A stretch of DNA of 64,000 nucleotides from Ignatzschineria sp. GTDB lineage: Bacteria > Pseudomonadota > Gammaproteobacteria > Cardiobacteriales > Wohlfahrtiimonadaceae. The position numbers and the translations under genes were made by a program. Location: assembly GCA_030150405.1 (NCBI GenBank), contig JASLFU010000033.1, positions 28,718-92,717 on the forward strand. Reading direction: 5' to 3'. Below the pieces are notes generated by a model. The model ran no database searches and had not been told where the DNA came from. It saw nothing but the letters and a program-made list of their open reading frames with translations. Below are positions 16,931-26,216 of the stretch, piece after piece (positions within the stretch are counted from its first letter, which is position 1; the number at the start of each line of letters is the position of its first letter).

Positions 16931-19315
16931 ATGAAAATTTCAGTTTCTTGGTTAAAAGAGTGGGTTGAAAATATTCCCTCTGATTTAGCGGCACGTTTAA
17001 CGATGGCGGGCCTCGAGGTAGAGGCAGAAGAGAAAGCTGCACCAGAATTTAATAATGTGGTGGTAGGGGAGATTGTTGAATTGACCCCACACCCAGATGC
17101 AGATCGTCTTCGTGTTGCAAAGGTTGATGTGGGCAGAGATGAGCTGCTTCAGATCGTTTGTGGGGCACCTAATGCTGAAGTGGGGACTAAAGTTCCCACC
17201 GCGCTTGTAGGGGCTGTTCTGCCGGGTAATTTTAAGATTAAAGATGCTAAGTTGCGGGGTGTGCCTTCGTCGGGGATGCTCTGCTCGGCAAAAGAGCTTG
17301 GAATTAATGAGGATGCCTCGGGCTTAATGATTCTTGATAATCAGTTTGAGGTAGGTGCCGATTTTCGTGAGCTTTATGATCTCGATGATACGGTTTTAGA
17401 GATTGATCTAACGCCTAATCGAGGCGATTGCTTAAGTGTTGTGGGCGTTGCGCGTGATTTAGCTGCGATTACGGATCAAACCATCGCCGTGCGAGAACAA
17501 AAGCCACAACCTGTTGAGGTGGATACAGCTCGTAAAATTACCATTGAAAATGGTGAAGATTGCCCCCGTTATTTAGGGCGTGTGATCGAAAACCTTAATC
17601 CTAAAGCGGAAACTCCTCTCTGGATGAGTGAGCGTCTTCGCCGCAGTGGTATTCGTCCCCATGGAATTTTAGTGGATATCACAAACTATATTCTTCTTGA
17701 GTATGGTCAGCCGATGCACGCTTTTGATCTTGCGAAGATCGATGGCGATCTTTCTGTGCGCCGAGCGAAAGCGGGGGAGAAGTTAGCTCTGATTAATGAA
17801 GAGAAGGCAGAGCTTAAAGAGGATACCTTAGTGATTGCGGATGAGAGTAAAGTGCTTGCTCTAGCCGGAATTATGGGGGGAGAAGAGAGCGCTTGTGGTG
17901 ATGAGACGAGCTCTATTTTCCTCGAATCTGCTTGGTTCAATCCGGTGACAATTGCAGGTCGGGCGCGAAATTATGGTTTGCATACCGACGCTTCTCACCG
18001 TTATGAGCGTGGTGTGGATTTTAATCTTCCTGAATTTGCGCTTGAATATGCAACGGAACTCTTTATTAGACTTGCCGGTGGAAAGGCTGGACCTATTACA
18101 CGGGCAGAGGTTTTAGAGAAGCTTCCTAAGCGTGACCCTATTCAGGTCCGTTTTGCGCGTATTAATCAGATTGTGGGGCAAACGTTCACTAAAGAGGAGG
18201 TCAAAGGCTATTTAGAGAGAATCGGCAAAGTGGTCGAAACAAATGATGAGGCTCTTCTCTTTGAATCTCCTAGCTACCGTTTTGATTTGCAGATCGAAGA
18301 AGATCTGATCGAAGAGGTGGTGCGCATCAATGGTTATAATGAGGTTCCTGTTTCGTTTGAGACGCGGGCGCAGATGCGTATGCCGAAAGTGCCAGAATCC
18401 TCTGTGCCTTTAAATGATTTTAAAAAGCTTCTAGCTAGCCGCGGTTATAATGAAGTTCTGGAAATGAGCTTTGTAAGCCCAGAATGGCAAGCGATTTTAG
18501 ATCCTGAAGTAGAGCCTATTGCGCTTAAAAATCCAATCTCAAGCGATCTTTCAGTGATGAGAACAACCCTATTACCTGGAGTATTAGGGGCGATGGAGCA
18601 TAACTTAAAACGTCAACAGACGCGTTTACGCTTCTTCGAGTCGGGACGTACCTATCGTGGAACTTTGCAAGATCTTCGCCAAGAGCTCCATTTAGCAGGG
18701 GCTATTTGCGGAACAGTAGCAGAGCCGCAGTGGGGGGTTCCTGCACGAAATGTGGATTTCTTTGATCTTAAAGGGGATGTGGAAGCGCTCTTAAATCGTA
18801 CAGGTTTAAAAGGATTCCGTTTTGAGCCTTCAGAGCGAGAGATTCTACACCCAGGGCAGAGCGCAGAGATTTACGCGCCTTCAGGTGAAAAGGTTGGATA
18901 CTTAGGGAAATTACACCCCACAGTTTCTAAGGCCCTTGATCTTAATCGCGATATTTTTGTTTTTGAGCTCAATTTTGATGCTTTATCTCAATCGGAGACC
19001 CCTTCTTTTACGGAGCTCTCCCGTTTCCCCTCATCGCGGCGAGATCTCGCCTTAGTGGTGCCGGTGGAAATTTCTGCTCAAAAGCTTGTTGATGTGATGA
19101 AAGGTGAGACGAAAGCACGTAAGTTATTGACGGGCGTAAACCTTTTTGATATTTATGAGCCTAAGGCGGAGGACGCTGTTGAAAAGCCGAAAAATATGGC
19201 GTTTAGCTTAACTTTCCAAAATCGCGAAGAGAATCTTAAAGATGAAGATGTTGATTCTGTGATTGAGGAGATTCTACAAGACTTAGCAGCGTTGGGGGTA
19301 ACCTTGCGCCAGTAA
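16931..19315 (+). CDS. pheT: phenylalanyl-tRNA synthetase beta subunit
   Basis: PheT binds tRNA-Phe and edits misacylated Tyr. The 794 residues begin MKISVSWLKEWVE and follow the standard order: tRNA-binding EMAP-like domain (VGEIVELTPHPDADRLRVAKV, about 45-65), B3/B4 editing domain, B5 domain, class II-like core and a C-terminal anticodon-binding FDX-ACB domain (SRFPSSRRDLALVVP). Length matches the family. ihfA starts 31 bases downstream, the conserved gammaproteobacterial arrangement. Confidence 0.98.
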   Translation: MKISVSWLKEWVENIPSDLAARLTMAGLEVEAEEKAAPEFNNVVVGEIVELTPHPDADRLRVAKVDVGRDELLQIVCGAPNAEVGTKVPTALVGAVLPGNFKIKDAKLRGVPSSGMLCSAKELGINEDASGLMILDNQFEVGADFRELYDLDDTVLEIDLTPNRGDCLSVVGVARDLAAITDQTIAVREQKPQPVEVDTARKITIENGEDCPRYLGRVIENLNPKAETPLWMSERLRRSGIRPHGILVDITNYILLEYGQPMHAFDLAKIDGDLSVRRAKAGEKLALINEEKAELKEDTLVIADESKVLALAGIMGGEESACGDETSSIFLESAWFNPVTIAGRARNYGLHTDASHRYERGVDFNLPEFALEYATELFIRLAGGKAGPITRAEVLEKLPKRDPIQVRFARINQIVGQTFTKEEVKGYLERIGKVVETNDEALLFESPSYRFDLQIEEDLIEEVVRINGYNEVPVSFETRAQMRMPKVPESSVPLNDFKKLLASRGYNEVLEMSFVSPEWQAILDPEVEPIALKNPISSDLSVMRTTLLPGVLGAMEHNLKRQQTRLRFFESGRTYRGTLQDLRQELHLAGAICGTVAEPQWGVPARNVDFFDLKGDVEALLNRTGLKGFRFEPSEREILHPGQSAEIYAPSGEKVGYLGKLHPTVSKALDLNRDIFVFELNFDALSQSETPSFTELSRFPSSRRDLALVVPVEISAQKLVDVMKGETKARKLLTGVNLFDIYEPKAEDAVEKPKNMAFSLTFQNREENLKDEDVDSVIEEILQDLAALGVTLRQ

Positions 19316-19346
19316 GTTATTCATTGGTTCAAAAGGAGTTGAAATC

Positions 19347-19649
19347 ATGACAACATTAACAAAAGCAGCACTCACTGAGCATCTTTACCATAATGTAAAT
19401 ATCTCACGGGAGGATTCAAAACAGTTTGTTGAGGATTTTTTCGAAGAGATTCGCTCAGCACTTGCAGGGGGAGAGGCAGTAAAGCTCTCTGGTTTTGGAA
19501 GTTTTGAGCTTCGGGATAAAGCAGAACGTCCGGGCCGTAACCCTAAAACAGGGGAAGAGATCCCTATTAGTGCACGTCGTGTAGTGACTTTCCGTTCAGG
19601 GCAAAATTTACGCCTCTGTATGGAGCAGCTAACAGAAAAAGAGTCATAA
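19347..19649 (+). CDS. ihfA: integration host factor alpha subunit
   Basis: IHF-alpha pairs with IHF-beta to bend DNA in replication, recombination and transcription. The 100-residue HU-family protein has MTTLTKAALTEHLYHN at the start, KLSGFGSFELRDKAERPGRNPKTGE, the DNA-intercalating Pro in the beta-arm, and ISARRVVTFRSGQNLR. AAAGGAGTTGAAATC precedes the ATG. It ends the pheST-ihfA unit; the terminator at 19698 follows. The IHF-beta gene is not in this window. Confidence 0.97.
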   Translation: MTTLTKAALTEHLYHNVNISREDSKQFVEDFFEEIRSALAGGEAVKLSGFGSFELRDKAERPGRNPKTGEEIPISARRVVTFRSGQNLRLCMEQLTEKES

Positions 19650-19697
19650 AAGAGTTTTTTGGCTCTTAATGAGATAAGCAATAGATAAGTAATAGAT

Positions 19698-19727
19698 AAG
19701 CCCCGGTCAATGATCGGGGCTTTTTTC
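19698..19727 (+). terminator. terminator after ihfA
   Basis: AAGCCCCG and CGGGGCTT form a GC-rich stem with a 9-base loop, followed by TTTT. Confidence 0.9.
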
Positions 19728-19919
19728 TGCTCTTTTATCGCTTCTTCTATAGCTCTCGATGCATCTCAGGTATAATCAATCTCATTTTAAGTACCGCTTA
19801 AATACTTTGAACTCCTGCTGATCTCTCCTATTTTGGGTAAGATCGATAGGCGAAACAGTTTGGATAAGGGCTATAAGTTTTAAAGCGTTAATAGAGAATT
19901 TGGTTAGGTATCTCAATTT

Positions 19920-21497
19920 ATGAAGAAATCGCTCTTTCGCTCACTCTTTACGGTGAGTGCATTTACATTCCTCTCTCGAATTATGGGGCTTGCACGTGAT
20001 ATTGTATTTGCAAGTTTTTTTGGGGCTAGCGCAGCGATGGATGCTTTTAGTGTGGCCTTTAGAATCCCTAATCTTTTTCGTCGTTTTTTTGGGGAGGGTG
20101 CATTTAATCAAGCTTTTGTCCCGGTATTTAGTGAGTATCGTTTACAAAAGAGTAGGGCGGAGCTCAAGCTCTTTTTAGCTGAGGTGAGTGGCTCTTTAGG
20201 TATTGTACTTCTCTTTATTGCCCTTTTAGGTGTGCTCTTTTCGCCACAGGTGGTAATGATCTTTGCCTCCGGCTTTCTTCAGGATGAAGCGAAATTTCTC
20301 TTAACAAGTGATCTTGTGCGATTGATGATCCCTTACGTCTTCTTTATCTGTATGACGGCGATGTATTCTAGTGTTTTAAATGCCCTCGACCAATTTGCAG
20401 TGCCGGCTGCAGCGCCGATTTTGCTTAATATTGCCCTTATTGCGGGGGCTTTAGTAAGCCCGTTATTTAATATTCCCATTATGGCGTTGGGATATGCGGT
20501 CTTTATTGCCGGTGTTTTACAGATGGGAGCACTCCTTTTTGTGGTGTATCGGCAAGGATTAATTCGTTCGCCGAAGGTGGCCTTTAGATCGCCTGGGGTG
20601 AAGCAGGTGATGTTCTTAATGCTGCCGGCAATTATTGGTTCTTCAAGTAGCCAGATTAATATCTTAATTAATACCCAGCTCGCCTCTCGCTTAGAGACGG
20701 GAAGTATCACTTGGCTCTATTATTCAGATCGTTTAGTTGAGTTTGCGATCGGAACTTTTGCAGTAGCTTTAGGAACGGTGGTGCTTCCTAGGCTTTCGAG
20801 ATTGCATACCGAAGGGGATGAAAAAGGGCTTAGAGCCACTATCGATTGGGGGATGACACTCTCACTTCTGCTGGGCATTCCGGCAATGTTGGCTCTTATT
20901 CTTTTGGCCGAGCCACTTTTAGCGCTTCTCTTTATGCGGGGAGAGTTCTCCTATTTTGATGTGCAGATGGCAGCGCGCAGTCTTTCGACCTACGCATTAA
21001 GTATCCCGGCCTTCTTTATTATCCGAATTTTGGCGCCGGTCTATTTTTCGCGGCAAGATACGAAAACACCGATGTTTTTCAGCCTAATTTCGATCGCCAC
21101 TAATATCCTATTACAATTTATTTTAGTCCGATTTTATCAGCATGCTGGGCTTGCACTCTCCTCCTCTATTGCTGCGTGGGTAAATGCAGGGCTGTTGGCT
21201 TTTGGGCTCTATCGTGGGGAGATTCATAATTTTATCGGGTTGTGGCAGAAGCGAACATTAGCGCTTATACCCGCGAATGGAGTATTAGTGGCATTGCTTC
21301 TTTGGATTGGCACATATGAGCAATTTTGGATTGAAGGGGGATTATTGCTCCGTTTAATCGCCATGCTTTTTACAGTGATAATTGTAGCTCTACTCTATTT
21401 TGGAGTGGTGCATCTGTTTGGTCTTCATCTTTCTAGTCTCAAAGGGCCATTAGCCGATGGAGTCATCGAGCCTGAAGAGGATGAAGAAGATTATTAA
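19920..21497 (+). CDS. murJ: lipid II flippase MurJ (MviN)
   Basis: MurJ translocates lipid II across the inner membrane for peptidoglycan synthesis. The 525-residue protein starts MKKSLFRSLFTVSAFTFLSRIMGLARD, the typical MurJ/MviN N-terminus with conserved Arg residues, and has about 14 membrane segments. FRIPNLFRRFFGEGAFNQAFVPVF is the family signature. The very acidic C-terminus (EPEEDEEDY) is probably cytoplasmic. The ATG has only a weak ribosome site. A TATAAT at 19771-19776 suggests its own promoter with a leader of about 140 bases. It lies inside the segment that splits the dcw cluster. Confidence 0.96.
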   Translation: MKKSLFRSLFTVSAFTFLSRIMGLARDIVFASFFGASAAMDAFSVAFRIPNLFRRFFGEGAFNQAFVPVFSEYRLQKSRAELKLFLAEVSGSLGIVLLFIALLGVLFSPQVVMIFASGFLQDEAKFLLTSDLVRLMIPYVFFICMTAMYSSVLNALDQFAVPAAAPILLNIALIAGALVSPLFNIPIMALGYAVFIAGVLQMGALLFVVYRQGLIRSPKVAFRSPGVKQVMFLMLPAIIGSSSSQINILINTQLASRLETGSITWLYYSDRLVEFAIGTFAVALGTVVLPRLSRLHTEGDEKGLRATIDWGMTLSLLLGIPAMLALILLAEPLLALLFMRGEFSYFDVQMAARSLSTYALSIPAFFIIRILAPVYFSRQDTKTPMFFSLISIATNILLQFILVRFYQHAGLALSSSIAAWVNAGLLAFGLYRGEIHNFIGLWQKRTLALIPANGVLVALLLWIGTYEQFWIEGGLLLRLIAMLFTVIIVALLYFGVVHLFGLHLSSLKGPLADGVIEPEEDEEDY

Positions 21498-21536
21498 CCC
21501 ACTTTAAGTGAAAAGGGTGAGGGATCTTAGGCCTTT

Positions 21537-22460
21537 TTATTTTTTTGCTAAGCGGGCTTTTTGTTGTCGAATACGGCCAACTTCGCTAAAGATATAGATC
21601 GCCACCGCGAGCCAGACAAGAATAAAGCCGATAAGGCGATTACCTGAGAAAGCTTCATTAAAGATAAAGACGCCGGAGAAAAATTGCAGTGTCGGCGAGA
21701 TATATTGCAAAATCCCCACCACCGATAGCGGAATATATTTCGCCCCTGCGGAAAAGAGCAGAAGCGGGAGGGTTGTTGCCGCACCTGAAAAGATAAGAAC
21801 TAACATCTGCAGCTCACTTAATCCTAAAAATTCGATGCGTCCATGGCGAGCCTCTATCATTAAGTAGACTAGGGCAAAGGGCATCATAAAGAGAGTCTCT
21901 AAAAAGAGCCCAGGCAGAGGAGGAAGAGAGGCGATCTTTTTAATAGCGCTATAAAATCCAAAGGAAAAGGCTAAAAGCAGGGCAATATAAGGGATTTTTC
22001 CTCCGAGAATCGCCAGCCACAGTACCCCTAAAAGGGCAATGGTAATAGCGAGATATTGCATCTTTGTGAGCTCTTCTTTAAAAAAGAGCCGGCCTAAAAA
22101 GATACTGACTAGGGGATTAATATAATAACCTAAGCTGGCATCGAGCACATGATGAGAGCTTATTGCCCAGAGGTAAGTTGACCAATTAAGAAAGAGAAAG
22201 AAGGAAGAACCTATAAAGGTGAGGAGAATTTTACGGTTCTTGAGTGCTGGCGGAATAAGCGCACGATCCTCCTTACGAAACACAAGTAGAATGAGGATAA
22301 AGAGAAGAGACCAACAGATTCGCTGCGCCATCAATTGCAGGGGATCAAATCCGGTAAGTGGATACCAATAGATCGGGAAAAAGCCCCAAAAGGTATAGCA
22401 AATAAGCGTGAGGATAATACCTTTACGATATTGGGAATAATCGTGCAGGGGAGTGGCCAT
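21537..22460 (-). CDS. rarD: EamA-family transporter, RarD type
   Basis: This is an inner-membrane transporter of the drug/metabolite (DMT/EamA) superfamily, RarD branch, substrate unknown. The 307 residues form about ten hydrophobic helices in two related halves. The RarD-like start YRKGIILTLICYTFWGFFPIYWYPL and the late GAKYIPLSVVGILQYISPTLQFF are typical of the group. It is convergent with murJ, only 39 bases apart, with no clear terminator between the two. The gene appears monocistronic with its promoter in 22461-22650. Confidence 0.85.
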   Translation of the reverse strand: MATPLHDYSQYRKGIILTLICYTFWGFFPIYWYPLTGFDPLQLMAQRICWSLLFILILLVFRKEDRALIPPALKNRKILLTFIGSSFFLFLNWSTYLWAISSHHVLDASLGYYINPLVSIFLGRLFFKEELTKMQYLAITIALLGVLWLAILGGKIPYIALLLAFSFGFYSAIKKIASLPPLPGLFLETLFMMPFALVYLMIEARHGRIEFLGLSELQMLVLIFSGAATTLPLLLFSAGAKYIPLSVVGILQYISPTLQFFSGVFIFNEAFSGNRLIGFILVWLAVAIYIFSEVGRIRQQKARLAKK

Positions 22461-22625
22461 GGTTATCTCTCTTTTTATAGTTAAAGGGTTGGGCGATCGA
22501 TATCAGATAGATAGTGCGCTTTCGGAGCCGTATATCTCTTTTGCGATGGGCAAGAGGGAAAGACACGAGCAGTTGCCCAAATTTTTATAAGAAGACTATT
22601 TTATCAATCTATTTAAAAAGCGCGA

Positions 22626-22658
22626 GAAAAAGAGTGCTCACTTTAGGGTGAGCACTCC
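22626..22658 (-). terminator. terminator after aminopeptidase P gene
   Basis: A perfect 10-bp stem, GAGTGCTCAC with GTGAGCACTC around 6 bases, is followed on the minus strand by TTTTTCTCG. It stops the peptidase transcript before rarD. Confidence 0.85.
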
Positions 22659-22704
22659 TGGCGTTAACCTCTGTTAGGTGGCAACTGAAAAGTAAAGCGA
22701 GCGT

Positions 22705-24519
22705 TTAAATCGCTTCAGTTCTTGCCTTTAGCCACTCTAACACAGCGGGATCTTCAATTTTAGGGGAGAGCTTTTCCCACACTTTGGCATGATACTGATT
22801 GAGCCATTCGATCTCTGCTGTTGTAAGTAGTGCTCGCTCTATAGCGCGGGTATCGATGGGGAAGAGCGTTAAGGTCTCAAAATACATAAAGTTACCAAAA
22901 TCCTGCTCCTTCTGTTTTACTACGGGAAGGGAGGCGACTAAGTTCTCAAGGCGAACCCCCCATTTTCCTTCGCGGTAGATGCCAGGCTCAATGGAGGTAA
23001 TCATCCCTTTTTTCACTTCCGTTTGGGGAGTGACAGGGGCATGATATGAGAGAACTTGCGGGCCTTCATGCACATTCATAAAATATCCTACGCCATGGCC
23101 AGTACCATGCCCAAAATCGATATGATTCTCCCAGAGCGGGCGGCGAGCAATAGCATCAAGAAGCGGCATTTTGATATTTTCTGGATAGATTGTTTGGCTC
23201 ATCGCAATCAGTGATTTTAGAACAAGTGTAAAGTCTCGGCGTTCTGCCTCACTAATGGTGCCGATAGGCGTGACGCGAGTGATATCGGTTGTGCCCCCTT
23301 CATATTGTGCGCCTGAGTCGATCAGTAAGAGACCATTACCTTTAATTTCGGCGTGCGCTTCTTCTGTTGCAGAGTAGTGGGGAAGTGCGCCATTTTCATT
23401 AAATCCAGCAATGGTGCCAAAGCTTAAGCTGACATAATTGGGGCGCTTACTGCGAGCCTCTTCTAACATCTCTGCGACCGTGAGCTCGGTGACTTTCTCC
23501 CCTGCGGATAACTTTTGCTCAAAATAGGTAAAGAATTCTGCCATAGCAGCACCATCTTCAGCCATCGCTTCTTTAATATTTTCAAGGTCCGCATCTGACT
23601 TGCTAGCTTTAAGCAAGGTGCTGGGATTGACGTGATAAACCACCTCACAGGCCTCATCAATTGCTTCGAGAGAGCTATAGGTCGTTCGGCGTCCATCAAG
23701 CATCACTACTGCATCTGTGGGGATTTTTCCAAGCTCTTCATTAAGGGCTTCATAGGGGAGAATTTTCACTCCATTTTGAGTGAGGTACTCAGTAATTTCG
23801 GCCGTAAGCTTCGCTTCATCGATAAAGAGCGTAGCGGAATCTTGAGAGAAGAGCATAAATGCCAAAAAGACGGGGTTATACTCCACATCACTGCCACGTA
23901 AATTGGTGATCCAGCCGATATCATCTAAGGTAGAGACCAGATGAAAATCAACGTTGTTGCTAGCAAGAATCGATTGAATATGGCGCACCTTTTCATCGAT
24001 GGTCTCGGAGACAAATTTAGGGTTATGAAGATAGAGCTTCTCTTGTGGCAGCGCAGGGCGATCGGGATAGAGCTCATCGAAAGGATTATGTTCTGTTGAA
24101 AGGAAGATCCCCGCACCGTTGAGAGCATTAAAGAGCTCCACAAAATTTTCAATGGCGATGGTATCGCCTAATACACTCACGACTGATTTTGCTGGAAGTT
24201 TTTCCACTAGAAACTGGGTATAAGAGGGAGTGCCGGGGCTGCCGAGTTTCATCAATTGAATGCCGCTTCCTTCAAGCTCTTTTTGGCCTTGTACCCAGTA
24301 GCGGCTATCAGCCCAGATAAAAGCTTGCTCTTGCAATACAACAAGGGTGCCGGCTGAGCCTGTAAAGCCAGAAAACCATGCGCGTAATTTCCAGTGCTCT
24401 GGGAGATATTCTGAAAGATGGGGATCTGAGCTTAAGATAAGCCAGGCATCGATGCCCTCTTGCTTCATGCTATGTTGTAGGGCTGCGATCCGTTGTTGAA
24501 TAATCTCTTGATGTGACAT
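22705..24519 (-). CDS. Xaa-Pro aminopeptidase, three-domain (eukaryotic-like) type
   Basis: This metallopeptidase of family M24B removes N-terminal residues before proline. I start it at ATG 24519 (MSHQEIIQQRIAALQHSM), which follows ATAGGAGACTT; the frame open to 24579 has no such site. At 604 residues it is the long form (two creatinase N-terminal domains plus catalytic domain) resembling cytosolic XPNPEP1, not the 440-residue E. coli PepP. The catalytic domain shows the metal ligands: Asp in LIDSGAQYEGGTTDITR, His in GHGTGHGVGYFMNVHEGP and Glu in SIEPGIYREGKWGVRLEN. It is alone, divergent from thrC. Confidence 0.92.
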   Translation of the reverse strand: MSHQEIIQQRIAALQHSMKQEGIDAWLILSSDPHLSEYLPEHWKLRAWFSGFTGSAGTLVVLQEQAFIWADSRYWVQGQKELEGSGIQLMKLGSPGTPSYTQFLVEKLPAKSVVSVLGDTIAIENFVELFNALNGAGIFLSTEHNPFDELYPDRPALPQEKLYLHNPKFVSETIDEKVRHIQSILASNNVDFHLVSTLDDIGWITNLRGSDVEYNPVFLAFMLFSQDSATLFIDEAKLTAEITEYLTQNGVKILPYEALNEELGKIPTDAVVMLDGRRTTYSSLEAIDEACEVVYHVNPSTLLKASKSDADLENIKEAMAEDGAAMAEFFTYFEQKLSAGEKVTELTVAEMLEEARSKRPNYVSLSFGTIAGFNENGALPHYSATEEAHAEIKGNGLLLIDSGAQYEGGTTDITRVTPIGTISEAERRDFTLVLKSLIAMSQTIYPENIKMPLLDAIARRPLWENHIDFGHGTGHGVGYFMNVHEGPQVLSYHAPVTPQTEVKKGMITSIEPGIYREGKWGVRLENLVASLPVVKQKEQDFGNFMYFETLTLFPIDTRAIERALLTTAEIEWLNQYHAKVWEKLSPKIEDPAVLEWLKARTEAI

Positions 24520-24798
24520 AAGTCTCCTATCTATACAGAAAAGACTCCCAAAAGTGGAAAAGAGGGCGGGTTTTCTCAATAAAAAAGGCCCTTAAAAGAG
24601 TGCCGGGAATCGGTAGGCAATCCCTTTAAATATAAGATAAAAGGGGGGTGTTTAAAAGCCAAATCAATTTTTTATCAGAAAGAGGAGAGCTCTTTCTAAA
24701 AGAGGGGGGTAAAAAGGGATTATCTTAAGAAAAAGCCTCTCAGATTTAGTATGATAAAACGGTTTAGGCAAATCAGTGTTTATGGTGGAGCAAAAATA
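24520..24798. other. divergent intergenic region, aminopeptidase P/thrC
   Basis: About 280 bases without a gene. It contains an 8-bp inverted repeat AGAAAGAG/CTCTTTCT near 24679-24699 without a T-tract, purine-rich runs, and a TATGAT at 24750-24755 that could be the thrC -10. No threonine- or serine-rich leader peptide was seen. Confidence 0.5.
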
Positions 24799-26202
24799 AT
24801 GAAATATGTAAGCACCCGTGGTGGAGACGCCCCCAAATCATTTTGTGATGTGGTTCTTGAGGGTTTATGCCAAGATGGCGGATTATCTATGCCAGAGTCG
24901 ATTCCTAAGATCGATGAGGCGCAACTGAATACTTGGCGTAGCCTTTCAAAATATAGTGATTTAGCGTTAGAAATTGCTTCACTCTATGCAACAGATATTC
25001 CAAGAGAAGATCTTAAAACTTTAGTGGAGGCAGCTTACAATACCCAAAATTTTGGGGTAGAGAGTATTATCTCCTCTCGCTCTATAGGGGGAAATGTCCG
25101 GGTGCTTGGGCTCTCTGAAGGTCCTACCTTTGCCTTTAAAGATATGGCTATGCAATTTTTAGGCCAACTCTTTCCCTATGTTTTAGAAAAGAGCGATCGC
25201 ACCCTCAATATTCTAGGCGCTACCTCAGGGGATACAGGTTCGAGCGCTATTCATGCCATGAAGGGTAAACCGCGCATTAATGTTTTTATGTTGAGCCCCC
25301 ATGAAAGAATGAGTGCCTTTCAGACTGCGCAGATGTATTCGGTGCAAGATGAAAATATTTACAATATCTCCATTAAAGGGGTATTTGATGATTGCCAAGA
25401 TTTAGTTAAAACGCTCAATCAAGATGCAAACTTTAAAGCGCAGTATCGCTTAGGCGCGGTAAACTCCATTAACTTTGCTCGTATTTTGGCGCAGATCATC
25501 TACTACTTTAAAGGCTATTTTATGAATACAACTTCAAATAGCGAGCAGGTTGATGTAGTGATCCCTTCGGGAAATTTTGGCAATATTTTTGCAGGCATTA
25601 TGGCTCGTGAAATGGGGTTGCCGATTCGGAAACTGATTTTAGCTACCAATGAAAACAATGTGCTCGATGAGTTCTTTAAAACGGGAGTCTATAAGCCTCG
25701 AGCGTCTGATGAAGTACATTTAACTTCAAGCCCCTCGATGGATATTGCTAAAGCCAGTAACTTTGAGCGTTTTATCTATCTTATTGCGGGAGCTGAGAAG
25801 ACAAAGGCACTCTGGGAAGAGATCGATAGAGAAGGCTATTTTGATCTTACGCAAGATGCACTTTGGCAAGCGAGGGCAGAGTGGAATATTGAATCAGGTG
25901 AGAGCTCCCATAAAAATCGTTTAGAGACGATTAAGCGCGTCTACGAAGAATCTGGGGAGTTGATCGACCCCCATACGGCCGATGGTGTTTATGTGGGTGC
26001 AAAATATTTAGATAACACCACGCAGCTCTGTTTAGAGACGGCAAAACCGATTAAGTTTTATGAGACCATTAAGGCGGCAGTGCCTAATGCGCCTTTTGAT
26101 CTTACAGAGGTGGAGGCTATTGAAAACCTCCCCCAAAAAACCGAGGTAATGGCGAACGATGCGGACGCCTTACGTCAATTTATTGCAGCTAAGTTGAATT
26201 AA
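24799..26202 (+). CDS. thrC: threonine synthase
   Basis: ThrC converts O-phosphohomoserine to threonine with PLP. The start is set at ATG 24799 (MKYVSTRGGDAPKSFCDVV), preceded by GGTGGAG; the ATG at 24751 adds 16 unrelated residues. At 467 residues it is the long ThrC form of proteobacteria and fungi. The PLP-lysine motif is GPTFAFKDMAMQFLG, and the phosphate-binding loops are ATSGDTGSSAIHAM and IPSGNFGNIFAG. serA begins 14 bases after the stop, so the two amino-acid genes are co-transcribed. thrA and thrB are not in the window. Confidence 0.96.
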   Translation: MKYVSTRGGDAPKSFCDVVLEGLCQDGGLSMPESIPKIDEAQLNTWRSLSKYSDLALEIASLYATDIPREDLKTLVEAAYNTQNFGVESIISSRSIGGNVRVLGLSEGPTFAFKDMAMQFLGQLFPYVLEKSDRTLNILGATSGDTGSSAIHAMKGKPRINVFMLSPHERMSAFQTAQMYSVQDENIYNISIKGVFDDCQDLVKTLNQDANFKAQYRLGAVNSINFARILAQIIYYFKGYFMNTTSNSEQVDVVIPSGNFGNIFAGIMAREMGLPIRKLILATNENNVLDEFFKTGVYKPRASDEVHLTSSPSMDIAKASNFERFIYLIAGAEKTKALWEEIDREGYFDLTQDALWQARAEWNIESGESSHKNRLETIKRVYEESGELIDPHTADGVYVGAKYLDNTTQLCLETAKPIKFYETIKAAVPNAPFDLTEVEAIENLPQKTEVMANDADALRQFIAAKLN

Positions 26203-26216
26203 GGAAAGCGAAAATC

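Noticed and set aside
24679..24699. Inverted repeat AGAAAGAG/CTCTTTCT upstream of thrC as an attenuator
   Set aside because: No T-tract and no leader peptide rich in Thr or Ile codons; at most a protein-binding site.
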